64,000 bases of DNA. Origin: Pukyongia salina. Its GTDB lineage: Bacteria > Bacteroidota > Bacteroidia > Flavobacteriales > Flavobacteriaceae. Positions 26,201 to 34,695 of the stretch are shown here, piece after piece. Within the stretch, counting starts at the first letter, position 1, and the number at the start of each line of letters is the position of its first letter. A model generated the notes under the pieces. That model was given only the letters and a program-made list of their open reading frames with translations, was not told the DNA's origin and ran no database searches. Location of the stretch: NCBI RefSeq assembly GCF_002966125.1, contig NZ_CP027062.1, forward strand, positions 1,674,001 to 1,738,000, written 5' to 3'. The translations under genes were made by a program, and so were the position numbers.

Positions 26201-26347
26201 TGTATTTTCAAAATCAACGCCCGATCGGGTAGAAGAGAGAAGCTTAAAAAGCTGTTCGTCCTCACTACAGCTCCAAAGGAGGGTAAGGGATAAAAATGGG
26301 AGAAGATATTTATTGACCGATCGCAAAAACTCTGGGTTTTTCATCAT
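23249..26347 (-). CDS. FG-GAP/VCBS-ASPIC-UnbV lipoprotein, copy 3
   Basis: A 1,032-residue surface-type lipoprotein (lipobox LLWSC). At least seven calcium-binding FG-GAP repeats of the form D-x-N/D-x-D-G-x-x-D-hydrophobic cover about residues 65-500 and predict a beta-propeller. An ASPIC/UnbV domain follows with the IWPD motif and a GF/WQ-S-x-E segment, about 510-590. A second, more divergent set of repeats covers about 640-960. The TDWSWS motif is shared with both upstream paralogues. CRTAC1-like proteins of this architecture have no established enzymatic role. The start overlaps the preceding paralogue by 38 bp. Confidence 0.9.
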   Translation of the reverse strand: MMKNPEFLRSVNKYLLPFLSLTLLWSCSEDEQLFKLLSSTRSGVDFENTITENDSLNILDYLYFYNGGGLAMGDINNDGLPDLYFSANQKKNKLYLNKGNLKFEDITTSAGVEGNSTWNTGAVMADVNGDGWLDIYVTTVVDINGFKGRNELFINNGDNTFTESAASYGLDLASYGTTAAFFDYDLDGDLDVYLLNHAVHTEESFGRVQLRYKRNAMTGDRLMRNDGDIFTDVSEEAGIYGGINAYGLGVAIADFNKDGYPDIYVGNDFHEDDYFYLNNGDGSFTESLRTYFGHTSRFSMGNDVADINHDGRPDLISLDMSPEDEIVLKTSEGDDTYQTLEMRTKQFGYHYQYTRNMLYINQGAGPFTETALLSGIAATDWSWSALFGDYDQDGEDDLFISNGIPKRPNDLDFIRFVSSEEIKKSMVETKLMDQKALDMMPSGAVPNYIFKGDAALGFTDMSEEWIPRNPTVSGATAIGDLDGDGDLDIVTNNINEAAGIYINNTNDKASFLKVRFKYTGGNPFGIGTKVEAWNKGVVRYKELFPCKGWQASSEPMIHFGFGNETTIDSLKIIWPDKTYQLISAVETNKTLTITPTNTTAYQYLNPEKDRLFSKLEGNLGIDYKHDGGRQTDFDYQKLIPYQVSDRGPYMEMTDLNKDSLTDIIIRATSQNNAIGFLQNEDGFSKTVLPDSVAVRPDRTTNRNNSMRYIDGFTSTGEVLKFIGGYTTRYDFGNIPDSRVIFPNGTEQALGALGMVTSAVWDDFNKDGKTDLIVVGEWMAPRFFKNSGNKLEEVDLPKELPKGLWQAIIPYDIDKDGDTDYLLGNWGLNSKFTASGEFPMVMYYDDFDDNGTTETVLATYKNGDYYPLMGLNELSAQMNFLRKKFTTFRSFAGKTMTEIFGEEALSKAKRFEVSTLASGFLRNNNNSFTFTAFPEMLQTAPITAFESFDFYGDGNESVLAGGNYFGVIPFHGRYDGFPGALIRSEQNISLSNSLGLDMSMRSVRHLKVIQHNDKPYLLVLNNNDNAVLYEIKR

Positions 26348-29300
26348 TTATTGCCACAATGATATAGGCATTTCCTGCTGCATCATGAAACTGACGGATG
26401 TGTTTTATTTCTTCTTTAACCATGAAACCACTCTCATTATAGTTCTGCCAGTCGAAATTAAGGTTCCCATCGTTCAATAGAACCGAACCATAATTGGCAT
26501 CCAGGCGCGAAAACTGTGGTTTGAACTCGAAATCGTTTCCACCCATTATAATGTCCAGGGAACCATCGTTATTCACATCGGCGCAGGTTATTCCGCATAC
26601 GCAGGACAGTTGTGTCTGGGCAGGCAATTCGATGGTTGAAAAGCTTCCATTACCATTATTTACGGCGATAATCGTAGCCGAGGTGTTTACCTCCCTAACC
26701 AGGGAATTGTTTATTATATTTTCTGAAAAAAGTTCCTGTATAGATCGGGTAGCGTATTCGGATGCTTTCAAATTTTGTTTTTTAAGGGAAACGAGTTGGG
26801 TTACGATCTCTTTCTTCTGATGCATAGGCATATCTCTGCCTTCGAGCCTCTGGGTGATTATTTGCTCGATAGTACCGTTGTTGTCGAAATCGTTTACCCA
26901 CATTTTAATGCGTTGCTCTTCCGAAGGCTTATAATGAAGGTTCTTCCCTTCGTTTCCAATAATAAAATCGAGGTCGCCATCTTTATCTATGTCTACCGGA
27001 AGGATGGTATTCCACCAGCCATTCAATGCTTGTAGATCCGTTTGCCAGATCTCGAGCTTGTTGTCCTTGAACTTATAGATATTAGGTGAGCCCCAATCCG
27101 ATACGGTAACGAGTTCTTTGATAGAATCCCCATCTATATCTGCCCAGGTAGCATCTGTGATCATCCCGCTTGCCGTTACAGCGGTAATTGCTTCTTTTTT
27201 ACTTCTGAAATTTCCATCACCCACATTTTCAAGGTATGTATGCGTAGGGTTCACACCATAAATTCCTATAATACTTCTTGCACCAACAAATACATCCATA
27301 TCGCCGTCTCCATCCATATCGTGTGGTGCAATTACTGCAATATTCATAGTATTTGGTGGTAGATCCAGTATTTTTTTGCTGAAGCGTCCTTTGCCATCAT
27401 TTATATAGAGCCTGAGGCCTTCGTTATTTATTTCATTTACCTGGTTTCCACCCGAACCTACGATCAGGTCGAGATCGCCGTCTCCATCTGCATCTAAGAA
27501 TGCGGCTGCTGTATCTTCGTTAAATTTGTCCTGAGAGAATACGTCATTCTTCATTTCACTTAAAACCCCTTTACCTTTGTGAATATATAGGGTTGCTGCC
27601 TGGTTCTTTGCACCTCCAATAAAAGTGTCTTCGTGTCCGTCTCCGTTAACATCGCCCACAGCGATCGCCGGCCCTTCCTGAGACAGCATACGGGCAATTA
27701 AGCCTTCATGGTCAAAATCTGAATAAGAATTCTCATCGTGCTTCTTCAGGCCTGCATTGTCTACTTCGGTAAGCAGTGGTTTAATATCGGCGGGTTTTGG
27801 AGGGATATATTTCCCGCTAGCCTCTTCCTGTTTTAATACCAAGGTCTGATTTGCGGCAATATTTTCGAGCTTTGTCGTGCGATCATCCGGCCAGATCACC
27901 CTGATGGAATCTATTTTATCTTCTTTTCCCAAACCAATGGTCATTGGATATTCCATAGACGACTGAAAACCGCGAGATGGAATCAATTCCTGTAAAACGA
28001 TATTGTCTTTATAGTACAATCTTACAGTTGTACCCACCGCGAATTTGTTCTTGTCTGTACCTTCGAATTTAAGTTTGATATAGTTGTTGTTTCCAGTTTC
28101 CCTGGCGTTGTTCTTATACACAAAGGCCTCCATGTTCACATTATTCACAACCAGGTCGAGGTCGCCGTCATTGTCAAGATCTCCATAAGCTGCTCCGTTG
28201 GATAGACTTGGGACGCCGAGGCCCCATTTTTCGGCTTCATTGCTAAAGGTAAGATCGCCGTTGTTCTTATAGGCGTAATTAGGTACAGGTACAACCGGCA
28301 TTTTATTGATGATAGAATCGATGGCTTCCTTTTTACCTGTCATAGCCATTTTCTGGATAATTTCATTGGCAAGGAAGTCTACGAAGTCGAGATCGGTGAG
28401 ATCGTGATTGATACCGTTGGTAACAAAAATATCGCGCAGGCCGTCGTTGTCCATGTCGAAAATTAGTCCCGACCAACTCCAGTCTGTTGCAGATACACCA
28501 CTGTAATAGGCTATTTCGGAGAACGTTCCATTTCCGTTGTTCAGTTGTAGGGTGTTCTGTATGTATTGTTGATAAAAGTCCTTGCTTTGCTTCAGCTTAA
28601 AAACATTATATCCTTCAAATTCCATGACCGATTTAACACGCTGGTCGCCATCAGGGAGCATATCGGTTATAAAGATATCGGCATTCCCATCATTATTGAT
28701 ATCGGCCATATCGATACCCATAGCCGAGAGACAGAGGTGCGACATCCAGTTCTTAATATCTTCGGTAAAAGTGCCATCCTGGTTATTGATATAGAGGTAA
28801 TCGCGTTCGTAGAAATCGTTAGAAACGTAGATGTCCGGGTAGAGGTCACCATTGATATCACTTATCATAACCCCCAGACCAAAGCCTATTAAACTGCCAT
28901 AGATACCTGCTTCTTCGCTTACTTCCACAAAAGTTCCATTGTCATTACGAAGTAACATATCGCCAACCCCACGAAATAATTTTGGCACATCCCAATCCTG
29001 AGCCCTAACATCCCGTTGATGCGCAAAACCGAGGCTACTAACCGGGATATTACTATTGTTCAAGATATAGGCATCCAGGTCACCATCCTTATCATAATCG
29101 AAGAAAGTAGCGTGGGTGGTAAAACCACTGGTGGCTAGATTGAATTCTTTTGCCTTTTCGGAGAATGTTAGGTCGCCATTGTTTATGTAAAGGTCGTTGT
29201 CGTGATTGTCGCCTTCCATGTTTCCGGCATTGCTCACATAAATATCCAGGAGACCATCGTTGTTTACATCTACCATGGTCACCCCGGTAGACCAGGGTTT

Positions 29301-29648
29301 ATGACCTTCAACCCCGGCAGATTGGGATATGTCCTTAAATTTAAAATCGCCCTGATTGAGAAATAGTTTGTTCTTCCCCATGTTCGCCGTCATATAGATA
29401 TCGGCCAGACCATCGTTATTGATATCTCCAATGGCAACACCACCACCGTTATAGAAATTTCTGTATTTAAAGATGTTGAATTCCTTTTGGTTTTCCACCA
29501 CATTATTAAAACGAATGTTCGTTTGTTCCTGCGACATCAATGTGAATAATGGGCTGGTTTCACCTGTTTCTTCTTCTTTCTCGTTCGAGTTACAGGCAAG
29601 GAGAAGAGTACTTAATACTAAAACAAAACTATATTTTGAAAGATTCAT
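26310..29648 (-). CDS. FG-GAP/VCBS-ASPIC-UnbV lipoprotein, copy 2
   Basis: A 1,112-residue paralogue with lipobox LLLAC at Cys19. The N-terminal propeller has repeats such as DINNDGLADIYMT, DVNNDGLLDIYVS and DYDKDGDLDAYIL. The UnbV domain has IWPDDR and a SRGFQSS segment, and a second propeller spans about residues 650-1080 with DVNGDGHEDTF, DADGDGDLDLIVG and DIDKDGDLDFIIG. The repeats supply many Ca2+ sites. It lies 12 bp after copy 1 and overlaps copy 3 by 38 bp, so all three should be one transcript. Divergence between copies is high, implying old duplication with retained function. Confidence 0.9.
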   Translation of the reverse strand: MNLSKYSFVLVLSTLLLACNSNEKEEETGETSPLFTLMSQEQTNIRFNNVVENQKEFNIFKYRNFYNGGGVAIGDINNDGLADIYMTANMGKNKLFLNQGDFKFKDISQSAGVEGHKPWSTGVTMVDVNNDGLLDIYVSNAGNMEGDNHDNDLYINNGDLTFSEKAKEFNLATSGFTTHATFFDYDKDGDLDAYILNNSNIPVSSLGFAHQRDVRAQDWDVPKLFRGVGDMLLRNDNGTFVEVSEEAGIYGSLIGFGLGVMISDINGDLYPDIYVSNDFYERDYLYINNQDGTFTEDIKNWMSHLCLSAMGIDMADINNDGNADIFITDMLPDGDQRVKSVMEFEGYNVFKLKQSKDFYQQYIQNTLQLNNGNGTFSEIAYYSGVSATDWSWSGLIFDMDNDGLRDIFVTNGINHDLTDLDFVDFLANEIIQKMAMTGKKEAIDSIINKMPVVPVPNYAYKNNGDLTFSNEAEKWGLGVPSLSNGAAYGDLDNDGDLDLVVNNVNMEAFVYKNNARETGNNNYIKLKFEGTDKNKFAVGTTVRLYYKDNIVLQELIPSRGFQSSMEYPMTIGLGKEDKIDSIRVIWPDDRTTKLENIAANQTLVLKQEEASGKYIPPKPADIKPLLTEVDNAGLKKHDENSYSDFDHEGLIARMLSQEGPAIAVGDVNGDGHEDTFIGGAKNQAATLYIHKGKGVLSEMKNDVFSQDKFNEDTAAAFLDADGDGDLDLIVGSGGNQVNEINNEGLRLYINDGKGRFSKKILDLPPNTMNIAVIAPHDMDGDGDMDVFVGARSIIGIYGVNPTHTYLENVGDGNFRSKKEAITAVTASGMITDATWADIDGDSIKELVTVSDWGSPNIYKFKDNKLEIWQTDLQALNGWWNTILPVDIDKDGDLDFIIGNEGKNLHYKPSEEQRIKMWVNDFDNNGTIEQIITQRLEGRDMPMHQKKEIVTQLVSLKKQNLKASEYATRSIQELFSENIINNSLVREVNTSATIIAVNNGNGSFSTIELPAQTQLSCVCGITCADVNNDGSLDIIMGGNDFEFKPQFSRLDANYGSVLLNDGNLNFDWQNYNESGFMVKEEIKHIRQFHDAAGNAYIIVAINDEKPRVFAIGQ

Positions 29649-29660
29649 GTAATCTATCTT

Positions 29661-32600
29661 TTATTTATTGATCTTTAAAAAAACGGGTTGGTCGTTATTA
29701 CGGGTAATTACAAGATATTTTTCGTCCTGGTAATTTAAAAATTCGATGCTCCGGCAGGCTCCGGCAATATCAAAGAACCTATTGCTAGATGCCTTAAAAT
29801 TCCCGTTTGAATCGTTTAGTAAAAGTAACCCGTGCGAGGCGTCTAATCTACTTAATTGGGTGCTAATTTCAAAATTGTTACCCACCAAAAGAAGGTCCTT
29901 TTTGCCATCATTATTAAAGTCGTAAACAGCGATGTCGTTCACCGATGAAACCTGAGCTTTAAATGGTAAACTATGCCTTCGGAAGGTATTATCTCCTAAA
30001 TTTTCGAAATACGAGCTTTCCAGAGTATAGACTTCTCTCTTGAAGGCCGAGTGGAGCTTGTCCTTCGGGAAGATCATATCGATTTTTGCATTAGCAAAAT
30101 CTGCATAGGACAGGTACTTTTTATTAATACCGGGGAGTTGTTTCACTAATTCGTCTTTGGAGGCGAGTGTTGTCTCCTCACCCTGGTAGTAATACGTCAC
30201 AATCGTTTCGATATTGTGGTTGTCGTCTGCATCCATACGGTATAGACGAATTGGTTCCTGTGGCGATGCTTTTAGCCTTGTATTGATCCCCCAATTTCCT
30301 GCGATCAGGTCCAGATCTCCGTCATTATCCATATCAGCGGCTTTCACAACGTTCCAAAAACCATGGGTATCGTCTAGTCCATTGTTCTTCTGAAGTTCGA
30401 GTTGTTCTCCCGTATTTATAAAAATGGTTATCGGCATCCAATCCCCACTAACAATGAGATCAGGTAGGGAGTCGCCGTTAAGATCGGTCCAGGTTTGGGA
30501 ATTGCAGTTTCCTATTTCTGAAAATTGTGGGGCGAATGAGTTGGTTATTTCTTCAAAAGATCCGCTACCGTCGTTTCGGAAAATATACTGTTTCGGGGTC
30601 TCACCAAATTGTTGAGGTACGGCTCCGGAGGTGATAACGATGTCCTTGTCCTTATCGTTATCAATATCGACTGCCGCCACCGAAGAAGCGTTTACAGGAA
30701 TATTGAAATTCACGCTGTCTTTTTTAAGAACACCACTATCATTAAAGTAGAGCCTTGGAAAAATTGGAACCCCTTTTCTAAATTCGCTCCCTCCGCTCAC
30801 TACGAGCAGGTCATTATCTCCATCACCATCGGCATCGAAAAATATATGATCCACATCTTCACTAATCTTATCCAGATCAAAGAGATCTTCCTGCTGTGAG
30901 CTAAAGCCACCGCTTTTATCTTGTACAAACAAACGGGAAGGTTGGTTTTTTGCGCCTCCTATAAAAATATCATCCAATCCATCATTGTTGATGTCGGCCA
31001 CGGAAATAGCCGGACCTTCGTTTGCAGTTCCATAGGGAATAAGTGGGTCCCGGTTAAATTCGAGTGCATTGTTCTCCTGGTGCTTAAAGTGGAAAAGTGG
31101 TGGAGTATTAGTAAGCCAGAATATCTTCTTTTCTTTTAAATCTGAATAATAATCTCCCGAAGCCCGCTCCTGTACTATTTTGTGGGAGGTATTCACTGCA
31201 AGGTCCTTTAAAAGCTGATAGGATCTATCGGGCCATATAACAAGTAACGAGTCTACCGTTGTTCGCTTGCCTACGCCCAAATGGATGCCAGGCCTTACTG
31301 CCGAGAGGTAACCTCTGCTAGTATAGTGTTCTCTTAGTAGTTGTAAGGTGTCGGCATATAGAATAACTTTCGCACCTATACCGGAATTATTTCCTTTTTT
31401 CCCTACAAGTTTTATATCGATGTAATTAGAATTTTCCCTCCCTGCGCTTCTATTTTCCATCACTATAGCTGGTTGATTGGTGTTATTTATTACCAGGTCG
31501 AGATCCCCGTCATTGTCCAGATCACAATAAGTGGCGCCATTGCTATACGTGGGTTCCGTAGATCCCCATTGGGCGGAAACATCTTCGAATTGTTGTCCAC
31601 CAGTATTTCTGAAAAAGTAATTTACGGTCTTCTTTTCAGGAATTTTTTTGATGAATTCCATATCCTTTTCATCCATTCCTTGCCCTAAAGTTTTCTGAAT
31701 CTCCTCATTGGCAATGAAGTTAATGAAGTCCATATCATTGGTTGCTCCTACTATTCCGTTGGTAATGAAGATATCGTTGAGGCCGTCATTGTCGAGATCT
31801 GCCACCAGTGGGCTCCAGGACCAATCGGTGGCTGCTATACCACTTAGAAATGCTGTTTCACTGAAGGTATTGTTACCATTATTAAACTGAAGGGTATTGT
31901 GCATGTACTGATGCGCATAGCCGTTCTTGATATAATTTTGATAGATCTGATAATTGAATTCTGTACCGGAAGTTTTATAAGTTTCGATATCCTCAGGGAG
32001 CATATCTACCGATACAATATCGGTTAACCCGTCGTTGTTAAGATCTGCTATATCATTTCCCATGGAAAAATGAGTGGTATGTCCAACGGCATTATTTCCT
32101 TTATGTATGATCTCCTCGAAGGTTTTATCTCCCAAGTTGATATACAGATAATCATTCTCGTAAAAGTCGTTACCCACATAGATATCCGGATAACCATCGT
32201 TGTTGAGATCACTTACAGATACTCCAAGTCCATAGCCGATCTTACTTTGAATGATCCCTGCTTTCTCTGAAACATCCACATAAGATCCCGAAACATTCTC
32301 AAAGAGTTTGTCGCCCGATTTTCCATCGGGAAGATGGCGTTTATTTCCACTGCCATAGTTTTGATTGGGATTCACCGAATGATTGAGAAGATATACATCC
32401 AGATCACCGTCCAGGTCGTAATCGAAAAAGGTTGCATGGGTTGAAAAACCTTTAAAGTCGAGACCATATTCTGAAGCTCGTTCGGTAAAGGAAGGGACAT
32501 TATTCTTGTCCGGACCATTATTAACGAAAAGCAGATTTTTCCCCTGGACATTATTAAAGTCACCTAGTCTGCATACATAAATATCGAGAAAACCATCCTG

Positions 32601-32981
32601 GTTTATATCGACTGTGGTCACTCCCGTTGTCCAGTTGGACTGATTAGAAATGCCGGCTGCCTTGGTGATATCCTGAAATTTGAGATCGCCTTTATTGAGA
32701 TAAAGTTTATCGGCTGCCTGGTTAGCAGTAAAATACAGATCGATATACCCATCGTTGTTAAAATCTCCAGATGCCACACCCGCACCGTTATAGTAATAGA
32801 TATAGTTTAGAATATTAAGTTCGGGAGTAGGTGTGAGCTTATTTTCGAAAGTAATGCCGGTTTCGTTTGCGGATCTTGTTATGAAGAGTGTATTACTGTT
32901 TGTTTCTGAACATGAATGTAGTAGAATAAGGAAGAACACAGTTGTTCCCCAAAGAATTATCCTATGCTGAGAATGGATCAT
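29661..32981 (-). CDS. FG-GAP/VCBS-ASPIC-UnbV lipoprotein, copy 1
   Basis: About 1,106 residues from the ATG at 32981, which starts a normal lipoprotein signal ending LLHSC. Upstream in-frame ATGs at 33002 and 33023 are possible, but the latter would lie only a few nucleotides behind the predicted transcription start. Architecture matches the two following genes: N-terminal FG-GAP propeller, TDWSWS motif, UnbV domain with IWPDRS and SRGYLS, and a second FG-GAP propeller. It is the first gene after the susD terminator and has its own -7 box, suggesting separate control from susCD. Confidence 0.88.
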   Translation of the reverse strand: MIHSQHRIILWGTTVFFLILLHSCSETNSNTLFITRSANETGITFENKLTPTPELNILNYIYYYNGAGVASGDFNNDGYIDLYFTANQAADKLYLNKGDLKFQDITKAAGISNQSNWTTGVTTVDINQDGFLDIYVCRLGDFNNVQGKNLLFVNNGPDKNNVPSFTERASEYGLDFKGFSTHATFFDYDLDGDLDVYLLNHSVNPNQNYGSGNKRHLPDGKSGDKLFENVSGSYVDVSEKAGIIQSKIGYGLGVSVSDLNNDGYPDIYVGNDFYENDYLYINLGDKTFEEIIHKGNNAVGHTTHFSMGNDIADLNNDGLTDIVSVDMLPEDIETYKTSGTEFNYQIYQNYIKNGYAHQYMHNTLQFNNGNNTFSETAFLSGIAATDWSWSPLVADLDNDGLNDIFITNGIVGATNDMDFINFIANEEIQKTLGQGMDEKDMEFIKKIPEKKTVNYFFRNTGGQQFEDVSAQWGSTEPTYSNGATYCDLDNDGDLDLVINNTNQPAIVMENRSAGRENSNYIDIKLVGKKGNNSGIGAKVILYADTLQLLREHYTSRGYLSAVRPGIHLGVGKRTTVDSLLVIWPDRSYQLLKDLAVNTSHKIVQERASGDYYSDLKEKKIFWLTNTPPLFHFKHQENNALEFNRDPLIPYGTANEGPAISVADINNDGLDDIFIGGAKNQPSRLFVQDKSGGFSSQQEDLFDLDKISEDVDHIFFDADGDGDNDLLVVSGGSEFRKGVPIFPRLYFNDSGVLKKDSVNFNIPVNASSVAAVDIDNDKDKDIVITSGAVPQQFGETPKQYIFRNDGSGSFEEITNSFAPQFSEIGNCNSQTWTDLNGDSLPDLIVSGDWMPITIFINTGEQLELQKNNGLDDTHGFWNVVKAADMDNDGDLDLIAGNWGINTRLKASPQEPIRLYRMDADDNHNIETIVTYYYQGEETTLASKDELVKQLPGINKKYLSYADFANAKIDMIFPKDKLHSAFKREVYTLESSYFENLGDNTFRRHSLPFKAQVSSVNDIAVYDFNNDGKKDLLLVGNNFEISTQLSRLDASHGLLLLNDSNGNFKASSNRFFDIAGACRSIEFLNYQDEKYLVITRNNDQPVFLKINK

Positions 32982-33036
32982 TTTAAAGAATTTCGATACC
33001 ATATTTTGTGGAAGGACTGACATATAAATATGGATA

Positions 33037-33044
33037 CAAAAGTA
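33037..33044 (-). promoter_or_regulatory. -7 element TACTTTTG for the FG-GAP operon
   Basis: A perfect TAnnTTTG match on the minus strand between the susD terminator and the first FG-GAP gene. No TTTG is seen at the -33 position. If active, it would start transcription near 33030, favouring ATG 33002 or 32981 as the translation start. Confidence 0.5.
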
Positions 33045-33079
33045 ATCTAAGCGATTGATATTTTACTTATTAATATAAA

Positions 33080-33110
33080 GAAAGACCGCCTTACATTAAG
33101 ACGGTCTTTC
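33080..33110 (-). terminator. Terminator or attenuator after susD
   Basis: Perfect arms GAAAGACCG (33080-33088) and CGGTCTTTC (33102-33110), followed on the minus strand by a T-rich stretch, 28 bp after the susD stop. It lies between susCD and the FG-GAP genes. Confidence 0.85.
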
Positions 33111-33137
33111 CTATTATTCATAAACTAGATCTCGGGT

Positions 33138-34685
33138 TTAGTAACCTTCGTTCTGAACTAAATTAGGGTTCGATAGTAGCGCATTAATTGGAATAGGATA
33201 CAGGTTTCTGTAATCTTGTCCAACAGATTCTGCGTTCTTGAATTCCCAGTCTCTGGTGAATTGACCAAATCTAAGCAGGTCATTTCTTCTCCAGAATTCT
33301 ACGTATAATTCACGTCCTCTTTCAGCCAGAAGATCAGCTTCCGATACATTTCCGAGGGTAGAAGCACCACGAAGTGCTCTAAGCTCGTTCACCATTGCCG
33401 TAGCGTTTCCGCCACCAGAACGTAACATTGCTTCAGCTTTCATAAGATGTGCATCTGCGTATCTGAAAACGATCTCGTGTCCGGTGAACGCACCATTAAC
33501 AGGGTGATACTTAATAATACGAATACCAGTTTCTTCGGTATTTCCAGAAAGACCTGGAAGGTCTCTGGTAAACACCAATGGAGCACCAGAACGGTTTGTA
33601 AGCGGAGATCCGTCTTCGTTGTACTGCTGTCCAATTAAGAATCCGTAACCAATTCCAAGGTTGTCCGGACCAGCGTTACTTGCATCAGGAACCCAACCTC
33701 TTCTTTCATCAGCTGCGTCACCAACATAGTTGGAGTTAGGATTTCCTTCGAAAGAATCGTAAAATTCGGCAAGGGTTGTAAATCCGTTCCAACCACCACC
33801 TTCGTTATCAGGTGAGTTTTGGTTGTAGTGCAGACCATTCCATATTCTGTTACCTACAGATGCAGGTACGAACCAGATTGTTTCATTGTCTACATCTTCC
33901 TTGAAAATATCAAAATATCCTGTTTCAAGTGCATAACCATCTGCTGCAATTGCATCCACAGCCGTGATTACACCCTGATAGTTAGGATTACCATTGTATC
34001 GCTGAGCGTTTAGGTAAAGTTTCGCCAACATGAAGTTAGCAGCAGCTCTACTCGCACGATTATTATCTGCACTTGGTCCGCGAACCGGAAGATTATCGCG
34101 TGCTTCGGTAAGGTCCTGAAGGATAAAATCGTAAGCTTCGGCAGCTGATAATACACGAGGATCAACATCGGATCCTTCATCTACTTCACGGAAAGGAGCT
34201 ACGCCCCACATATCAAGTACGAAATACATACTGAAAGCGCGCAGGAACTGAGCTTCTGCTTTTTGCTCTGCAGTAGGTCCACTACGTTGATCGATGATCT
34301 GAGTTGCACGGAAAACGTTTTGGTTAAGGTTATTCCATGTGCTCAGGATGTACTGGTGTGTTGGGCTCCAGGTGTGCGCGTGTAGCGTTCTCCAGATACC
34401 GTTATCACCCCAGTCTGTACCTCTTGTTGGAACAAGAGTTTCATCTGTAGATACTTCGTTAAGGGCAAAGAAATTACCCTGGTCTTCTAACTGTCCCCTT
34501 ACATCATTGTATAATTGGTCCAGTGCGGCTCCAACGTCGGCTACTCCAGCAAATCCTTCATCTGTATCTTCCAGGAAGATCGAATCAGATTCGTCGAGCT
34601 CTAAATTGGTACAAGCTGCCACAACAGTCGATAGCAACGCGATCGCGAAGATCGACTTCAAGTACGTCATAAAAGTTTTTTTCAT
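33138..34685 (-). CDS. SusD/RagB nutrient-binding outer-membrane lipoprotein
   Basis: About 515 residues from ATG 34685 (in-frame ATGs also at 34691 and 34709; the most upstream would overlap susC). The lipoprotein signal ends VVAAC. The body shows the SusD pattern: alpha-helical TPR-like segments (QKAEAQFLRAFSMYFVLDMWG), the ASRAAANFMLAKLYLN helix, and the C-terminal RYADAHLMKAEAML and LLAERGRELYVEFWRRNDLLRFG signatures. It forms the lid on the SusC pore and binds oligosaccharide at the surface. It follows susC by 10 bp and is closed by a terminator. Confidence 0.95.
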   Translation of the reverse strand: MKKTFMTYLKSIFAIALLSTVVAACTNLELDESDSIFLEDTDEGFAGVADVGAALDQLYNDVRGQLEDQGNFFALNEVSTDETLVPTRGTDWGDNGIWRTLHAHTWSPTHQYILSTWNNLNQNVFRATQIIDQRSGPTAEQKAEAQFLRAFSMYFVLDMWGVAPFREVDEGSDVDPRVLSAAEAYDFILQDLTEARDNLPVRGPSADNNRASRAAANFMLAKLYLNAQRYNGNPNYQGVITAVDAIAADGYALETGYFDIFKEDVDNETIWFVPASVGNRIWNGLHYNQNSPDNEGGGWNGFTTLAEFYDSFEGNPNSNYVGDAADERRGWVPDASNAGPDNLGIGYGFLIGQQYNEDGSPLTNRSGAPLVFTRDLPGLSGNTEETGIRIIKYHPVNGAFTGHEIVFRYADAHLMKAEAMLRSGGGNATAMVNELRALRGASTLGNVSEADLLAERGRELYVEFWRRNDLLRFGQFTRDWEFKNAESVGQDYRNLYPIPINALLSNPNLVQNEGY

Positions 34686-34695
34686 AATCATTTTT

